In this document: one piece after another, positions 43,147-54,696 of the stretch | Position numbering within the stretch: the first letter of the stretch is position 1 | Layout of the letters: every line of letters begins with the position of its first letter | Assembly (NCBI GenBank): GCA_017455905.1 | Contig: JAFTLQ010000002.1 | Span: 30,822 to 94,821 of the forward strand | Source: Clostridia bacterium | GTDB taxonomy: Bacteria > Bacillota > Clostridia > Oscillospirales > CAG-272 | Reading direction: 5' to 3' | DNA length: 64,000 nt | The notes under the pieces: generated by a model | Databases searched by the model: none | The model's input: the letters and a program-made list of their open reading frames with translations, nothing else | Told to the model about the DNA's origin: nothing | Program-made: the position numbers and the translations under genes

Positions 43147-43952
43147 GACCGTCCGCCTCCCTTCCGTAGCTTCTTGCTACTGCGAATGTTCGAGAGGAGC
43201 AGAAGGAGAAAGACCGTGACGATGATGAGCGTGGAAAGGGCGTACATGTCGGGCTTGACCTTCTTTTTTGTCATGGAGTAAATGAGAAGGGGCAACGTCT
43301 GGAAGGACGAGGAGCCGACGAAGTAGGAAATGACGAAGTCGTCAAGGGAGAGGGTAAACGCCATGACGAAGCCCGACAGGATACCGGGCATCAAATTGGG
43401 AAGCTCCACCTTAAAGAAGGACTGCAGGGGGGTGCATCCGAGATCCATCGCCGCCTCGCTGTAGGTCTTGCCAAGCTCGTTTCGACGCGGCATGACCGAC
43501 AGAATGACGTACGGCAGACAGAAGGTGGTGTGCGCGATGAGCATGGCAAAAAAGCCGAATTGCTCGTAGTCGATCTGCAGCACGCCGACAAACGCCACGA
43601 AGCACAGCATCATCGACATACCCGTGACGATATCGGGATTCATCATCGGAATGTTGGTGACGGAGTTGAGCAGCTTGGCCGGCAGGCGGCGCATGCGGTA
43701 GATGCCCTCGCAGGCAGCCGTACCGATGACGGTCGACAGCGTGGCGGAGCAGATCGCCAGGATCAGCGTGTTGGACAGTGCCAGGAAGGTGTCGGGCGAG
43801 GCAAACAGCTCGGCATACCAGCGGAAGCTGAAGCCGGTAAATACCGCGGTGCTGTTGGTCGCGTTGAAGGAAAAGAGAATGAGCGTCAGGATCGGGATAT
43901 ACAGGATCCCGAAAATGAGGCACATATAGATGCGACTGAGGTGCTTTTTCAT
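43143..43952 (-). CDS. potC: spermidine/putrescine ABC transporter permease
   Basis: Membrane subunit of the polyamine importer, 269 residues and six helices. The cytoplasmic EAA loop reads EAAMDLGCTPLQSFFKV. It overlaps potD by ATGA and potB by ATGA, so the four genes are tightly coupled. Confidence 0.93.
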   Translation of the reverse strand: MKKHLSRIYMCLIFGILYIPILTLILFSFNATNSTAVFTGFSFRWYAELFASPDTFLALSNTLILAICSATLSTVIGTAACEGIYRMRRLPAKLLNSVTNIPMMNPDIVTGMSMMLCFVAFVGVLQIDYEQFGFFAMLIAHTTFCLPYVILSVMPRRNELGKTYSEAAMDLGCTPLQSFFKVELPNLMPGILSGFVMAFTLSLDDFVISYFVGSSSFQTLPLLIYSMTKKKVKPDMYALSTLIIVTVFLLLLLSNIRSSKKLRKGGGRS

Positions 43953-44779
43953 ACGATGACCCCTCCTTCGTCCGCGTCGGTAAAGCGGTTCATGATCGCG
44001 AGGGAGAGCAGGATGAGAAGCATCATGATAAAGGAGATCGCCGCACCCGTGTTGAGCGCGCCGGAAACGAACTGCCGCTCAATGGTATCGCCGATCAGCT
44101 CAAAGGTACCTCCGCCGAGCTTTTGCGAAATATAGAAGGTGCTGATCGAAGGAACGAGCACCATCGTGACACCCGAAACGACGCCCGAGGTGGACAGAGG
44201 CAGAATGACCTTGCGGATGACCTGGAAGGGGGTACAGCCGAGATCCTCTGCCGCCTCCCACATGTGTCGGTCGATCTTGGAAATACAGGTGTAGATGGGC
44301 AGTACCATGTACGGAAGGAAATCGTAGACCATACCGAAGATGACCGCTCCCTTGGTACCGATGATGTGCAGATCGGTGCCGAGCAGGGTATTGAGAAAGC
44401 CGCCGTCGTCCAGGATGGCCATGATGGAATAGGTGCGGATGAGAAGGTTTGTCCACATGGGGAGCATGAGGAGCATAACGAGGAATTTCTGCCGATGCTT
44501 GGGTGCACGGGCCATCATGTAGGCCAGGGGATAGCCGATGAGCAGACACACGAAGGTCGCAATGACCGACAGCTCCAGCGACAAAAGGAAGGTGTCGGCA
44601 TAATCGGACAGCCCCGCAATGTTTTCAAAGGAGACGTGTCCCTCCGCGTCGGTAAACGCATACCACACGACGACGATCAGCGGCAACACGATGAACATAA
44701 CGGCCCATACGATATGCGGCGCTGCGGCGATCGTGCGCATGAAGGACGGCTTCTTTTTTGGAATGTCGAGCTGTTGCAT
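43949..44779 (-). CDS. potB: spermidine/putrescine ABC transporter permease
   Basis: Second membrane subunit of the polyamine importer, 276 residues and six helices. The EAA loop reads WEAAEDLGCTPFQVIRKV. Start ATG 44779 follows CGGAGGG; the gene lies 11 bp after potA. Confidence 0.93.
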   Translation of the reverse strand: MQQLDIPKKKPSFMRTIAAAPHIVWAVMFIVLPLIVVVWYAFTDAEGHVSFENIAGLSDYADTFLLSLELSVIATFVCLLIGYPLAYMMARAPKHRQKFLVMLLMLPMWTNLLIRTYSIMAILDDGGFLNTLLGTDLHIIGTKGAVIFGMVYDFLPYMVLPIYTCISKIDRHMWEAAEDLGCTPFQVIRKVILPLSTSGVVSGVTMVLVPSISTFYISQKLGGGTFELIGDTIERQFVSGALNTGAAISFIMMLLILLSLAIMNRFTDADEGGVIV

Positions 44780-44790
44780 GGCGCCCTCCG

Positions 44791-45909
44791 TCAGAACTCC
44801 TCGGCAAGCTCGGCGTCGGACAGACGGTCGAGCTCGTCGGAGAAGGAGGAATAGTCACCGAATTTGCCGGAGTATTTGGATTTCTTCATGATATGGATGG
44901 CATCCGGCTCAATATACAGGCCGATATAGGCGTCGGGGGCCACGTAGTCGGTGGATTGGATCATCCACTTGAAGCCTCCGATATCCACGATGATCTCGTA
45001 GTGAACGCCCTTGAAGGTGACGGAGGTGACTTGACCCGTCAGCATGCCGCGCGACGGCTCAACGACGTCCACGTCCTCCGGACGCACAACGACGTCAACG
45101 GCCTCATTCTTGGCGAACCCACCGTCGACACAATCAAAAATATGGGAAGAAAACTTTACTTTTTTGTCCTCCAGCATGATGCCGTCGACGATATTGCTCT
45201 CGCCGATGAAGTCCGCTACAAACGCGTTTTTCGGCTCGTTATAGATGTCAGTCGGCGTGCCGATCTGCTGGATCTCTCCATCCGCCATGACGACGACGGT
45301 ATCCGACATCGACAGCGCCTCCTCCTGATCGTGGGTAACGTAGATAAAGGTGATGCCGATCGCTTTCTGAATGGTCTTGAGCTCGTTCTGCATATCCTTG
45401 CGCAGCTTGAGATCCAGTGCGCCGAGAGGCTCGTCCAGAAGAAGCACGCGCGGGTGGGAGATCAGGGCGCGTGCGATGGCCACGCGCTGCTGCTGGCCGC
45501 CGGAGAGCGTGCTGACGCTTTTGTTTTCAAAGCCGCTGAGCGCTACCATCTTCAGCATGTCGGTAACTCTTTGCTGTATGTCATCCTCCTTGACCTTTTT
45601 CAAGCGCAGGGGAAAGGCAATATTTTCGTATACATTAAGATGAGGGAACAGGGCATATTTCTGAAATACCGTATTGATATGCCGCTTGTACGCGGGGACG
45701 TGTCCGATATCCGTCCCTTCGAACAGTAGTCGCCCCTCGTCCGCCGTTTCAAAGCCGCCGATGATACGAAGCATCGTCGTTTTGCCACAACCGGAGGGGC
45801 CGAGGAGGGTGATAAACTCGCCGTCGCGGATATACAGATCGATGGCGTTCAACACCTTTTCTCCGTCAAAGGACTTTGAAAGTCCTTTCAACTCAATGAG
45901 CTTTGCCAT
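44791..45909 (-). CDS. potA: spermidine/putrescine ABC transporter ATP-binding protein
   Basis: ATPase of the polyamine importer, 372 residues. Walker [10 protein letters not shown], signature [15 protein letters not shown] and Walker [13 protein letters not shown] are intact, followed by a C-terminal TOBE regulatory domain (about 285-350). First gene of the leftward potABCD operon, about 75 bp from its promoter. The best ribosome site, AAAGGA, is rather far (about 17 nt) from the ATG. Confidence 0.94.
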   Translation of the reverse strand: MAKLIELKGLSKSFDGEKVLNAIDLYIRDGEFITLLGPSGCGKTTMLRIIGGFETADEGRLLFEGTDIGHVPAYKRHINTVFQKYALFPHLNVYENIAFPLRLKKVKEDDIQQRVTDMLKMVALSGFENKSVSTLSGGQQQRVAIARALISHPRVLLLDEPLGALDLKLRKDMQNELKTIQKAIGITFIYVTHDQEEALSMSDTVVVMADGEIQQIGTPTDIYNEPKNAFVADFIGESNIVDGIMLEDKKVKFSSHIFDCVDGGFAKNEAVDVVVRPEDVDVVEPSRGMLTGQVTSVTFKGVHYEIIVDIGGFKWMIQSTDYVAPDAYIGLYIEPDAIHIMKKSKYSGKFGDYSSFSDELDRLSDAELAEEF

Positions 45910-45982
45910 TGTCTTACAATCTCAGATCCTTTCTTTTTGGACTAAAAGCCTCGCCGTTTTCCGACAAAAACTGTATGAGGGT

Positions 45983-46011
45983 ATTATAGCAAAAAGAAAT
46001 CTTTTTTTCAA
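45983..46011 (-). promoter_or_regulatory. promoter of potABCD
   Basis: Minus-strand TTGAAA (46006-46011), 17 bp, TATAAT (45983-45988). Confidence 0.75.
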
Positions 46012-46149
46012 TAGTTTTTTATACTTTTTTTCTAAAATATTCGCACTCAGGCGCAATTAAACGAAATTAGGCGCGATTAGCCCGAATGAAAAAGGCGAAA
46101 ATCTCTCAAAATCTCTCGTTTTCTCTTGTTTTCTTCGTTTTTCTAAGGC

Positions 46150-46776
46150 CTACGGATCTTGTGCCTTTTTCGCGTGTGCCAAGGATCGTTTGATCTCAAC
46201 CAGCAGGGTGGCGAAGAAAACGCCGAAGATCCAATACCCGCCGCCGACGCGCAGCATGCCGTACAGCGAAACGAGCGTCAGCACCGCCGAAAGCCCGAGC
46301 GATAGGGCGGCGCATACGGCGTGTGCACGCACGGCATCCAGCCGCAAAGAGAGCAGAGACCGCAGCATACGCTCTCCGTCGTAGCCTCCGACGGGCAGAA
46401 GATTGGCAACGGCCGTAAAGAGTGACAGAATGGCGAAGGTGGAAAAAAAGCTGTGTCCGAGCGGTCGTGCAAGCAGACACAGCAGAGCGACGAGCAGGTT
46501 GGCGATCGGTCCCATGGCGGCAACGAAGCATTCCTCGGCATACGACAGCGAGCCCTGCAGGGGAAGAAGCAATCCGTTGGGACGCTCCATGGGGGCGCCG
46601 GTGCGCCGTCCAAGCAGGGCGGCCGCGGTGATATGTCCAAGCTCGTGGAGAAGGGCGCACAGCAGGGTCAGCATCGCCAGCGGCGGTGCGTTAAAGGCAA
46701 GAAGAAGAAGCAGCCAGAACAGCGTCATAAGCAGACGCTCGGCGCGAGAGAGCAGGCAAAGGACGGTGTGGCGCAT
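46150..46776 (-). CDS. M50 family intramembrane metalloprotease (SpoIVFB-like)
   Basis: A 208-residue polytopic protein. HELGH at residues 44-48 and NLLPVGGYDGERML in the C-terminal half give the two metal-binding motifs of site-2 proteases without a PDZ domain. Size and order resemble SpoIVFB, the pro-sigma-K protease, but no spoIVFA neighbour is present, so a sporulation role is uncertain. It lies between pot and the BirA-like gene. Confidence 0.8.
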   Translation of the reverse strand: MRHTVLCLLSRAERLLMTLFWLLLLLAFNAPPLAMLTLLCALLHELGHITAAALLGRRTGAPMERPNGLLLPLQGSLSYAEECFVAAMGPIANLLVALLCLLARPLGHSFFSTFAILSLFTAVANLLPVGGYDGERMLRSLLSLRLDAVRAHAVCAALSLGLSAVLTLVSLYGMLRVGGGYWIFGVFFATLLVEIKRSLAHAKKAQDP

Positions 46777-46841
46777 GGCAGGTACCTCGTTTGTAGCGAT
46801 GGCCGAAGCTCGTCACTCTTCGGCTATAACAATATACGCCG

Positions 46842-46878
46842 AAACAAAAAAACTATGCGCGACAACGGTCGCGCATAG
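46842..46878 (-). terminator. terminator of the BirA-like gene
   Basis: Minus-strand CTATGCGCGAC and GTCGCGCATAG pair around a 4-nt loop, followed by TTTTTTTGTTT. Confidence 0.85.
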
Positions 46879-46902
46879 CCTTGGTTTTATCGTTTTAACA
46901 TG

Positions 46903-47703
46903 TCAGCGCCGTCGCTTGTGTACGCGCGTCGGCAGGATGAGACGCGAGCGTCCCGAGATCTTATGGATGTCGCCGTGCTTTTGCTCAATGAGCAGCTGCC
47001 CGTGCTCCTGATCGACACCGAGGATCTTTCCTTTTTTGCGCTTATCTCCGTCGAGATAGACGACGGGAAGACCGGCCATGACGAAGCGGCGCCGATATTC
47101 GTCCATGAACTTTTTCGGCGTCTGCAGCTCACGGCACAGGCTGAAGAAACGGTCGAGAATGCTTTCGCCCATACGAAGCGGTGCCGATGCACGGTTATCC
47201 GAAAAGACCTGCTTCATCAGGTCGGATAAACGGCAGGGGAAGACGCGCTCGTCGACACGGACGGCAAAGGTCACGATGAGATACTCGTAGGCGGTAAAGG
47301 CGTCCAGCTTGCTTTCCAGCGCACAGCCGCCGATGCGCTTGCCTTCACAGAAAATGTCGCTGATCCAGCCGATGTCGATCGATCGGTCGGTGTGCATCTC
47401 CAACGCGCTTGCCAACGCGACCGCGCACAGCTCGCCGAGGAAGGCCGCCTGCGACGGGAAAAAGAGCGGGCGGAGGATGCAGGAAACAAAGACACCGCGC
47501 GTTGCCGTGCCATCGGTCGCACGCGCACCCGTCAGGGTGGCATCGGTCTGCGCTTCCGAAAAGACGCAGTAACGGTCGGGATAGCCGGCACGCGCGTATT
47601 CACGCGCCAGGGCGGCCGTGGAGGTGAGCGTTTCGTGATATTCGATCGGTAATACGTTGCCGTCCGCGGTACGGTAGGTCAGAACGACAGCCTTGTTTTC
47701 CAT
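46903..47703 (-). CDS. biotin protein ligase-like protein with degenerate ATP loop
   Basis: A 266-residue protein with the BirA/LplA catalytic fold: ETLTSTAALAREYA (substrate side), VSCILRP, and IGWISDIFCEGKRIGG, which corresponds to the W-x-NDI-x-GKKI-x-G core with Asn replaced by Ser. The GRGRxGR biotinyl-AMP loop is absent (QTDATLTGARA). A C-terminal SH3-like segment (GKILGVDQEHGQLLIE) is like that of BirA. No N-terminal HTH. It may be an inactive or re-purposed ligase. ATG 47703 follows AAAGGAG. It lies downstream of proS. Confidence 0.65.
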   Translation of the reverse strand: MENKAVVLTYRTADGNVLPIEYHETLTSTAALAREYARAGYPDRYCVFSEAQTDATLTGARATDGTATRGVFVSCILRPLFFPSQAAFLGELCAVALASALEMHTDRSIDIGWISDIFCEGKRIGGCALESKLDAFTAYEYLIVTFAVRVDERVFPCRLSDLMKQVFSDNRASAPLRMGESILDRFFSLCRELQTPKKFMDEYRRRFVMAGLPVVYLDGDKRKKGKILGVDQEHGQLLIEQKHGDIHKISGRSRLILPTRVHKRRR

Positions 47704-47749
47704 ACCTTCTCCTTTCCGCATACAATGCTAATAGGTGGGATGACGCTGA

Positions 47750-49192
47750 TCAGTATGCCTTGCCCCAGTAAACGAGCTTGTGTGCCTCGCGTCCGCAGCA
47801 GACACAGCGGTCACCGATCGCCTCGGCGCCGAAGGGCATGCAACGGGAGGTGACATCGGCGGTCTCCTTGAGCTTGAGCTCGCAGGCAAGATCGCCGCAC
47901 CACATGGCGCGGATGTAGCCGCTCTTATTTGCCGCGATCTCGGTCAACTCCTCCAGCGTGTCCGCCGTATAGGTACGGTCCTCGCGGTTCTTGAGCGCCT
48001 TTTCATACAGCGCGTCACGCAGCGCCTTCATGCCGCTCTGCACCGCTTCGACGACGTCGTCGATGGCAACGAAGCTCTTTTCGCGGTTGTCGCGGCGGAC
48101 AACGACGCAGGTGCGGTTGGCCAGGTCGCGAGGGCCGAGCTCCAGACGAAGGGGAACGCCCTTCATTTCGTATTCGCTGAACTTCCATCCGGGGGATTGG
48201 TCGGAATCGTCGACCTTGACGCGTACGCCGGCCGCCTTCAGCGTGTCAGCGATGCGGTACGCCTCGTCGAGCACGCCCTCCTTCTGCTGCTGGATGGGAA
48301 TGATGACGACCTGAATGGGAGCGACGGCAGGGGGCAGGACCAGTCCCGAATCGTCGCCGTGGGTCATGATGATACCGCCGATGATGCGAGTCGAAACGCC
48401 CCAGGAGGTCTGGTGCGGATATTTCAGCGTGTTGTCGCTGTCGAGGAAGCGGATGCCGAACGCCTCGGCAAAGCCGTTGCCGAAGTTGTGCGAGGTACCG
48501 CCCTGCAGCGCCTTGCCGTCGTGCATGAGCGCCTCTACGGTGTAGGTCGCGCGTGCGCCGGCAAACTTTTCCTTGTCGGTCTTCTGTCCGCGCAGAACGG
48601 GCATGGCAAGGTCTCCCTCAAAGAAGTCGCCGTACAGATTAAGCATCTGTACCGTGCGCTCCTCGGCCTCCTCCGCCGTGCGATGCATGGTGTGTCCCTC
48701 TTGCCAGAGGAACTCACGCGAGCGAAGGAAGGGACGTGTCGTCTTTTCCCAACGAACGACCGAGCACCACTGGTTATATACCTTCGGCAGATCGCGGTAG
48801 GACTTGACGATGTTGGCGTAATGCTCGCAGAACAGCGTTTCCGAGGTCGGACGCACGCACAGACGCTCCGTCAGACGCTCCGAGCCGCCCATGGTGACCC
48901 ATGCCACCTCGGGTGCAAACCCCTCCACGTGCTCCTTTTCCTTGGTCAGGAGCGATTCGGGAATGAACATAGGCATATAGACGTTTTCGACGCCCGTTGC
49001 CTTGAAGCGCTCGTCAAGGATCTTCTGAATGTTCTCCCAGATGGCGTAGCCGTAGGGGCGAATGATCATGCATCCCTTGACGCTCGAGTAATCGATTAGA
49101 TCGGCTTTTTTAACAATGTCGGTATACCACTTGGCGAAATCCTCGTCCATCGACGTGATCTGTTCCACCAGCTTTTTTCCGTTTTCGGCCAT
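47750..49192 (-). CDS. proS: prolyl-tRNA synthetase (eukaryote/archaeon-like type)
   Basis: Charges tRNA-Pro, 480 residues. It is the short form without the editing INS domain: class II motif 2 around [20 protein letters not shown], anticodon-binding domain about 285-390, and a C-terminal zinc-like domain with cysteines ([20 protein letters not shown]). The latter end is typical of the ProS type 3 found in many Clostridia and archaea. GGAAAGGAA precedes the start. Confidence 0.94.
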   Translation of the reverse strand: MAENGKKLVEQITSMDEDFAKWYTDIVKKADLIDYSSVKGCMIIRPYGYAIWENIQKILDERFKATGVENVYMPMFIPESLLTKEKEHVEGFAPEVAWVTMGGSERLTERLCVRPTSETLFCEHYANIVKSYRDLPKVYNQWCSVVRWEKTTRPFLRSREFLWQEGHTMHRTAEEAEERTVQMLNLYGDFFEGDLAMPVLRGQKTDKEKFAGARATYTVEALMHDGKALQGGTSHNFGNGFAEAFGIRFLDSDNTLKYPHQTSWGVSTRIIGGIIMTHGDDSGLVLPPAVAPIQVVIIPIQQQKEGVLDEAYRIADTLKAAGVRVKVDDSDQSPGWKFSEYEMKGVPLRLELGPRDLANRTCVVVRRDNREKSFVAIDDVVEAVQSGMKALRDALYEKALKNREDRTYTADTLEELTEIAANKSGYIRAMWCGDLACELKLKETADVTSRCMPFGAEAIGDRCVCCGREAHKLVYWGKAY

Positions 49193-49234
49193 GGTATAGG
49201 TTCCTTTCCTGTGTCTAAATATATCGTTCTTTTA

Positions 49235-49263
49235 ATTATAAAACAAAACGGACGGGATGTCAA
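49235..49263 (-). promoter_or_regulatory. promoter of proS
   Basis: Minus-strand TTGACA (49258-49263), 17 bp, TATAAT (49235-49240). No T-box leader is visible in the 40-nt 5' region. Confidence 0.87.
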
Positions 49264-49297
49264 TACGTTAAAAAAATGAATTTTTATCAAAAACCTC

Positions 49298-49326
49298 TTG
49301 CAAAAATCGAAAATATATGCTACAAT
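49298..49326 (+). promoter_or_regulatory. promoter of the aminotransferase gene
   Basis: TTGCAA (49298-49303), 17 bp, TACAAT (49321-49326), divergent from the proS promoter. Confidence 0.75.
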
Positions 49327-49400
49327 AGGAGCGTTTTATGAAAGAACGAGGGGCGCGTCCTTCGTTTTTTAGCGAGAAAATCAATAAAAGGGACGTTTGT

Positions 49401-50663
49401 ATGAAGTTTAATGAACTTTCGGCCGAGGAGCGCGCCGCGCTCCTCTCTCAATATACGGCAGAGTACGAGGCCTATCGCGCCCGCGGACTTCGCCTTGATC
49501 TGTCCCGCGGCAAGCCGGCGGCGGAGCAGCTGGATCTTTCCAATGGTCTGTTCCAAGCCCTTTCCGCAGAGGATTGCCGCGCGACGGGCGCGGATTACCG
49601 CAACTACGGTCTCGGCGAGGGCATCCCTGCGATGCGTCACCTGTTTTCCGAGCTGTACGGTGTGCCTGAGGAGCTCATCCTCGCCTGCGGAAACTCGTCG
49701 CTGCAGCTGATGCACGACACCCTTATGCGGTGCATGGTCTTTGGCGTGGGTGATGGACACACCCCTTGGTGCCGCGAGGAGCGCATCAAGTGGCTGTGCG
49801 TTACGCCCGGCTACGACCGCCATTTTGCCATCACGGAGCGCCTGGGCTTTGAGTTGATCAGCGTCCCCATGACAGAGGACGGTCCCGACATGGATATGGT
49901 CGAGGAGCTGGTCAAGGACAGTGCCGTCAAGGGTATGTGGTGCGTGCCGAAGTATTCCAATCCCACGGGCAATACCTATTCCGAGGAGACGGTACGCCGC
50001 CTGGTCAGCATGCCCTGTGCCGCCCCCGACTTCCGCATCTTTTGGGACAACGCGTATGCGATCCACGATCTGGAGCTCGACGGCGATGTGCTCGCGGACG
50101 TCTTCGCTTTGGCGGAGGAGGTCGGGAACGAGGATCGCATCTACTATTTTGCGTCTACCTCAAAGATAACCTTCCCCGGTGCCGGTGTGGCGATGATGGC
50201 GGCCTCCAAGCACAACCTTGCCCACCTCAAGCCGCTGATGAACCTGCAGACCATCGGCTATGATAAGATCAATCAGTGCCGTCACGTCGCCTTCCTGAAG
50301 GACGGCGCGACGACGATGGCTCATATGCACGCTCTTGCGGATTCGCTTCGTCCGAAATTTGCCTGCACGCTTCGGCATCTTTCCGAGCTGCGCGCGCTCG
50401 GCATCGCCTCGTATACCGAGCCGAAGGGCGGATACTTCGTATCGCTGGACGTCCTGCCCGGTACGGCACGCCGCGTGTTCTTTCTCATGAAGGAGGCGGG
50501 TGTTACGCTGACGCAGGTCGGTGCGACCTTCCCCTACGGGGTTGACCCCAAGGATACCAACCTGCGCCTTGCGCCGACGTATGCGACGCTGGAGGAGCTG
50601 GAGCTTGGCATGAGCATCCTCGTGCTGGCGGTCAAGATCGCCGCCTTGGAATCGATGGTATGA
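49401..50663 (+). CDS. aspartate aminotransferase (MocR-like subclass of fold type I)
   Basis: PLP-dependent transaminase of 420 residues. It resembles the AspC-like group PF12897 rather than classical AspC: LDLSRGKPAAEQLDLSNG near the N-terminus, YSNPTGNTYSEETVRRL, WDNAYAIHDL, and the PLP-lysine region FASTSKITFPGAGVA. It probably interconverts aspartate and oxaloacetate, which would feed ArgG. ATG 49401 follows AAAAGGGACG. Confidence 0.87.
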   Translation: MKFNELSAEERAALLSQYTAEYEAYRARGLRLDLSRGKPAAEQLDLSNGLFQALSAEDCRATGADYRNYGLGEGIPAMRHLFSELYGVPEELILACGNSSLQLMHDTLMRCMVFGVGDGHTPWCREERIKWLCVTPGYDRHFAITERLGFELISVPMTEDGPDMDMVEELVKDSAVKGMWCVPKYSNPTGNTYSEETVRRLVSMPCAAPDFRIFWDNAYAIHDLELDGDVLADVFALAEEVGNEDRIYYFASTSKITFPGAGVAMMAASKHNLAHLKPLMNLQTIGYDKINQCRHVAFLKDGATTMAHMHALADSLRPKFACTLRHLSELRALGIASYTEPKGGYFVSLDVLPGTARRVFFLMKEAGVTLTQVGATFPYGVDPKDTNLRLAPTYATLEELELGMSILVLAVKIAALESMV

Positions 50664-50743
50664 TCCTACTGCCGACCGCATCCGCTGTCGGCAGTATTTC
50701 TATCTTTTCATTTTTCGATCAAAGGACTGTGAAGGAGACTTTC

Positions 50744-51571
50744 GTGGAAAACAGAGAAACGTATACCCTCGGCAATCTCGTTTCGGATTTTGGAGACGAT
50801 GTAAAAAAGCTTCGATCACTCTACAAAAGCATTCGCTTTTGGCTGGATAAAACTCGCATCATTAGCCTGGTTTTGAGCTACATAAGCATACTTTTGTTTG
50901 CATTTTACGGCTTTTATCACGGAAACACGACGGGTGCATGGACGCTTTCCTACATTATTTTCGGCGTCTGTGCTGCTATGCTCATTGCCAATACCGTTTT
51001 ATTATGTTTGGAGACGAGACATCGGCAGGCCGAGGATGTGCGGCGCGGTGTGGCGCACGTGTTCCATTGGATCACGGCGATCCTGAAGCTTGCTATGACC
51101 GTTGTGATCGTGTGTGGCCTTGTAACGCTTGGTGACACGTCTTCGTTGCCGATGCGTGTCGTCTTCTGCCTTTTGTCGGTGCTTTGGATGGGCGTAACAC
51201 TGACGGTCGACGTGCTGATGCTGGTCTTTACTCTTTTCTTCCGCTATGTGAAGGACCTGCTGAACGAGCGCAAGGATCGTTGCGTCACAGCCTTCGTAAA
51301 TACAGCGGTGGATATGGCGGTGCGAAACCATCCCATCGCGCAGGGTGCTGTATTGGCAGCACGCTTGGTTGCACCGAAATTCCGTGAACGCGTCGCGGCG
51401 TGGAGGGACAAGCACAAGCAGAAGAAAGCGTTGGCGGCAGGGAAGACCAAGAACAAACAAGAAACGTCGGCGGTGCTTGAAGACAAGCCGAAGCGACAAA
51501 AGCGTGTGGCCGCTCCTAAGGACGACGCGTCGCAGCTGCCCGAGGCAAAGGAGCCTGTAACAAAGGAATAA
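50744..51571 (+). CDS. membrane protein of unknown function with basic tail
   Basis: A 275-residue protein starting at GTG 50744 (GAAGGAG before it). Four hydrophobic helices lie at about residues 38-165, followed by a helical cytoplasmic part and a Lys/Glu-rich tail (from about 215). I recognise no family. It has no promoter of its own that I can see and probably follows the aminotransferase. Confidence 0.65.
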   Translation: MENRETYTLGNLVSDFGDDVKKLRSLYKSIRFWLDKTRIISLVLSYISILLFAFYGFYHGNTTGAWTLSYIIFGVCAAMLIANTVLLCLETRHRQAEDVRRGVAHVFHWITAILKLAMTVVIVCGLVTLGDTSSLPMRVVFCLLSVLWMGVTLTVDVLMLVFTLFFRYVKDLLNERKDRCVTAFVNTAVDMAVRNHPIAQGAVLAARLVAPKFRERVAAWRDKHKQKKALAAGKTKNKQETSAVLEDKPKRQKRVAAPKDDASQLPEAKEPVTKE

Positions 51572-51582
51572 AGCCAATCGTA

Positions 51583-51622
51583 AGGGGCTGTCTCGGATGT
51601 AAAATTTGAGACAGCCCCTTTG
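51583..51622 (+). terminator. terminator before ligA
   Basis: AGGGGCTGTCTC and GAGACAGCCCCTTT pair around a 13-nt loop. It resembles the hairpin at 41831-41860. Confidence 0.65.
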
Positions 51623-51650
51623 CGGATCGTCAGATTTCTTGTGAGTTCTC

Positions 51651-51679
51651 TTGACAAACGGGGCAAAAATTGATACAAT
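51651..51679 (+). promoter_or_regulatory. promoter of ligA
   Basis: TTGACA (51651-51656), 17 bp, TACAAT (51674-51679). Confidence 0.85.
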
Positions 51680-51690
51680 ATAAGCAATAA

Positions 51691-53736
<2,046 letters not shown>

Positions 53737-53785
53737 CCGTTGCGGAGCGTTCACAGAAAACTTTTGAATTTTCTTAAAAGACCCC

Positions 53786-53814
53786 TTGACAAACGGAATC
53801 TTTCGTGCTATAAT
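53786..53814 (+). promoter_or_regulatory. promoter of tRNA-Leu
   Basis: TTGACA (53786-53791), 17 bp, TATAAT (53809-53814). Confidence 0.9.
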
Positions 53815-53843
53815 ACTGCCTGTTGATAACGTGATTATCACAC

Positions 53844-53930
53844 GCGGGTATGGCGGAATCGGCAGACGCGCTAGATTCAGGTTCTAGTGGGGGCAACTCC
53901 GTGAAGGTTCAAGTCCTTTTACCCGCACCA
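53844..53930 (+). tRNA. tRNA-Leu (anticodon CAG)
   Basis: 87-nt gene: acceptor GCGGGTA/TACCCGC, anticodon stem CTAGA/TCTAG with loop TTCAGGT (anticodon CAG), long variable arm, T arm and an encoded CCA. It has its own promoter and terminator. Genes to its right have lower GC than the ligA side, so this tRNA may be the edge of an acquired segment. Confidence 0.96.
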
Positions 53931-53944
53931 AAACAAAAAAGCAC

Positions 53945-53985
53945 CAAGGCGTACCTGCGATAGAGCAGGTACGCCTTGGGTGTTT
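53945..53985 (+). terminator. terminator of tRNA-Leu
   Basis: A long stem with arms CACCAAGGCGTACCTGC and GCAGGTACGCCTTGGGTG, followed by TTTGT. Confidence 0.85.
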
Positions 53986-54049
53986 GTATTGGTTTGGATG
54001 CGAGGATGAATTGTAGTAAAATCAAAATCTAATTTTGGAGGATACTACA

Positions 54050-54433
54050 ATGAAAAAGATCTTTAATTCCCTTTATGAAACTCTCGGTGGTACATACCGC
54101 GAGAAAAATGGACACTTTATCCCCGATATTGCACTTCCCACACAGACCGACTATCAGATCGGCAAATATGGACGGATGCACCTTGACTACATCAAGCAGC
54201 ACCGTCGCGGAAGGTACACCACCCTGCTGACCGAAGGAAAGTTGAACGCTCGGTTGCACGAAATTGATCTTGAAGCAAACAAAATGCTTGAAACCATCAT
54301 ACCCCGCCTTGCTGCCGAGAGAGGTATCGACGAGAATTTGAAAGCTCGTGATATGCTTCGTTGGGTTGGTGAGATGAACAATATCAGAGCAAGCGCGGAA
54401 GAAATCCTGTTGCGAGAGGTGGTGTTGGTATGA
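54050..54433 (+). CDS. TnpV-like transposon-encoded protein
   Basis: A 127-residue protein resembling TnpV of the Tn4451/Tn4453 group: LYETLGGTYREKNGHFIPDIALP at the start (split here as LYETLGGTYR), IGKYGRMHLDYIKQHRR, and LLTEGKLNARLHEID. TnpV proteins accompany mobile elements; their activity is unknown. No resolvase or transposase gene is present, so this is a remnant or an adapted orphan. GGAGG precedes ATG 54050, and it overlaps the next gene by ATGA. Confidence 0.75.
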   Translation: MKKIFNSLYETLGGTYREKNGHFIPDIALPTQTDYQIGKYGRMHLDYIKQHRRGRYTTLLTEGKLNARLHEIDLEANKMLETIIPRLAAERGIDENLKARDMLRWVGEMNNIRASAEEILLREVVLV

Positions 54434-54696
54434 AGTCGAATATCAATGAACTGTGGCATGGAAACATTGTTCCACAAGAGGACAGCAGAAACAACTCAAA
54501 GGAGATGAAGGAGCTACTCGGATATATGGCAAGGCATCACGAGGACTTGGAAAAGACCTTTACCGACGAGCAGAAAGAAACCTTCGAAAAGTTCCACGAT
54601 TGTTGGGATGAGTACGTTAGCCTTGGCGAAGCAGCCATCTTTGAGTATGCGTTCAAACTTGGTATGCAAATTGCCATTGAAACCTTAACTGAATAA
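54430..54696 (+). CDS. DUF6809 family small protein
   Basis: An 88-residue acidic helical protein. The start MKSNINELWHGNIVPQE and the pattern of three helices match DUF6809, small proteins found in mobile segments of Clostridia, often next to TnpV. No function is known. It is translationally coupled to the TnpV-like gene (ATGA). Confidence 0.65.
   Translation: MKSNINELWHGNIVPQEDSRNNSKEMKELLGYMARHHEDLEKTFTDEQKETFEKFHDCWDEYVSLGEAAIFEYAFKLGMQIAIETLTE

Noticed and set aside
41830-43281. Plus-strand open frame opposite potD
   Set aside because: potD is supported by signal peptide, family pattern and operon overlaps.
46020-46140. Loose repeats of GGCGCRATTA and CTCTC-rich stretches upstream of pot
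   Set aside because: Too degenerate to define a unit and with no association to a gene feature other than the promoter already listed.
49193-49240. T-box leader before proS
   Set aside because: The 5' region is only about 40 nt and lacks the T-box consensus.
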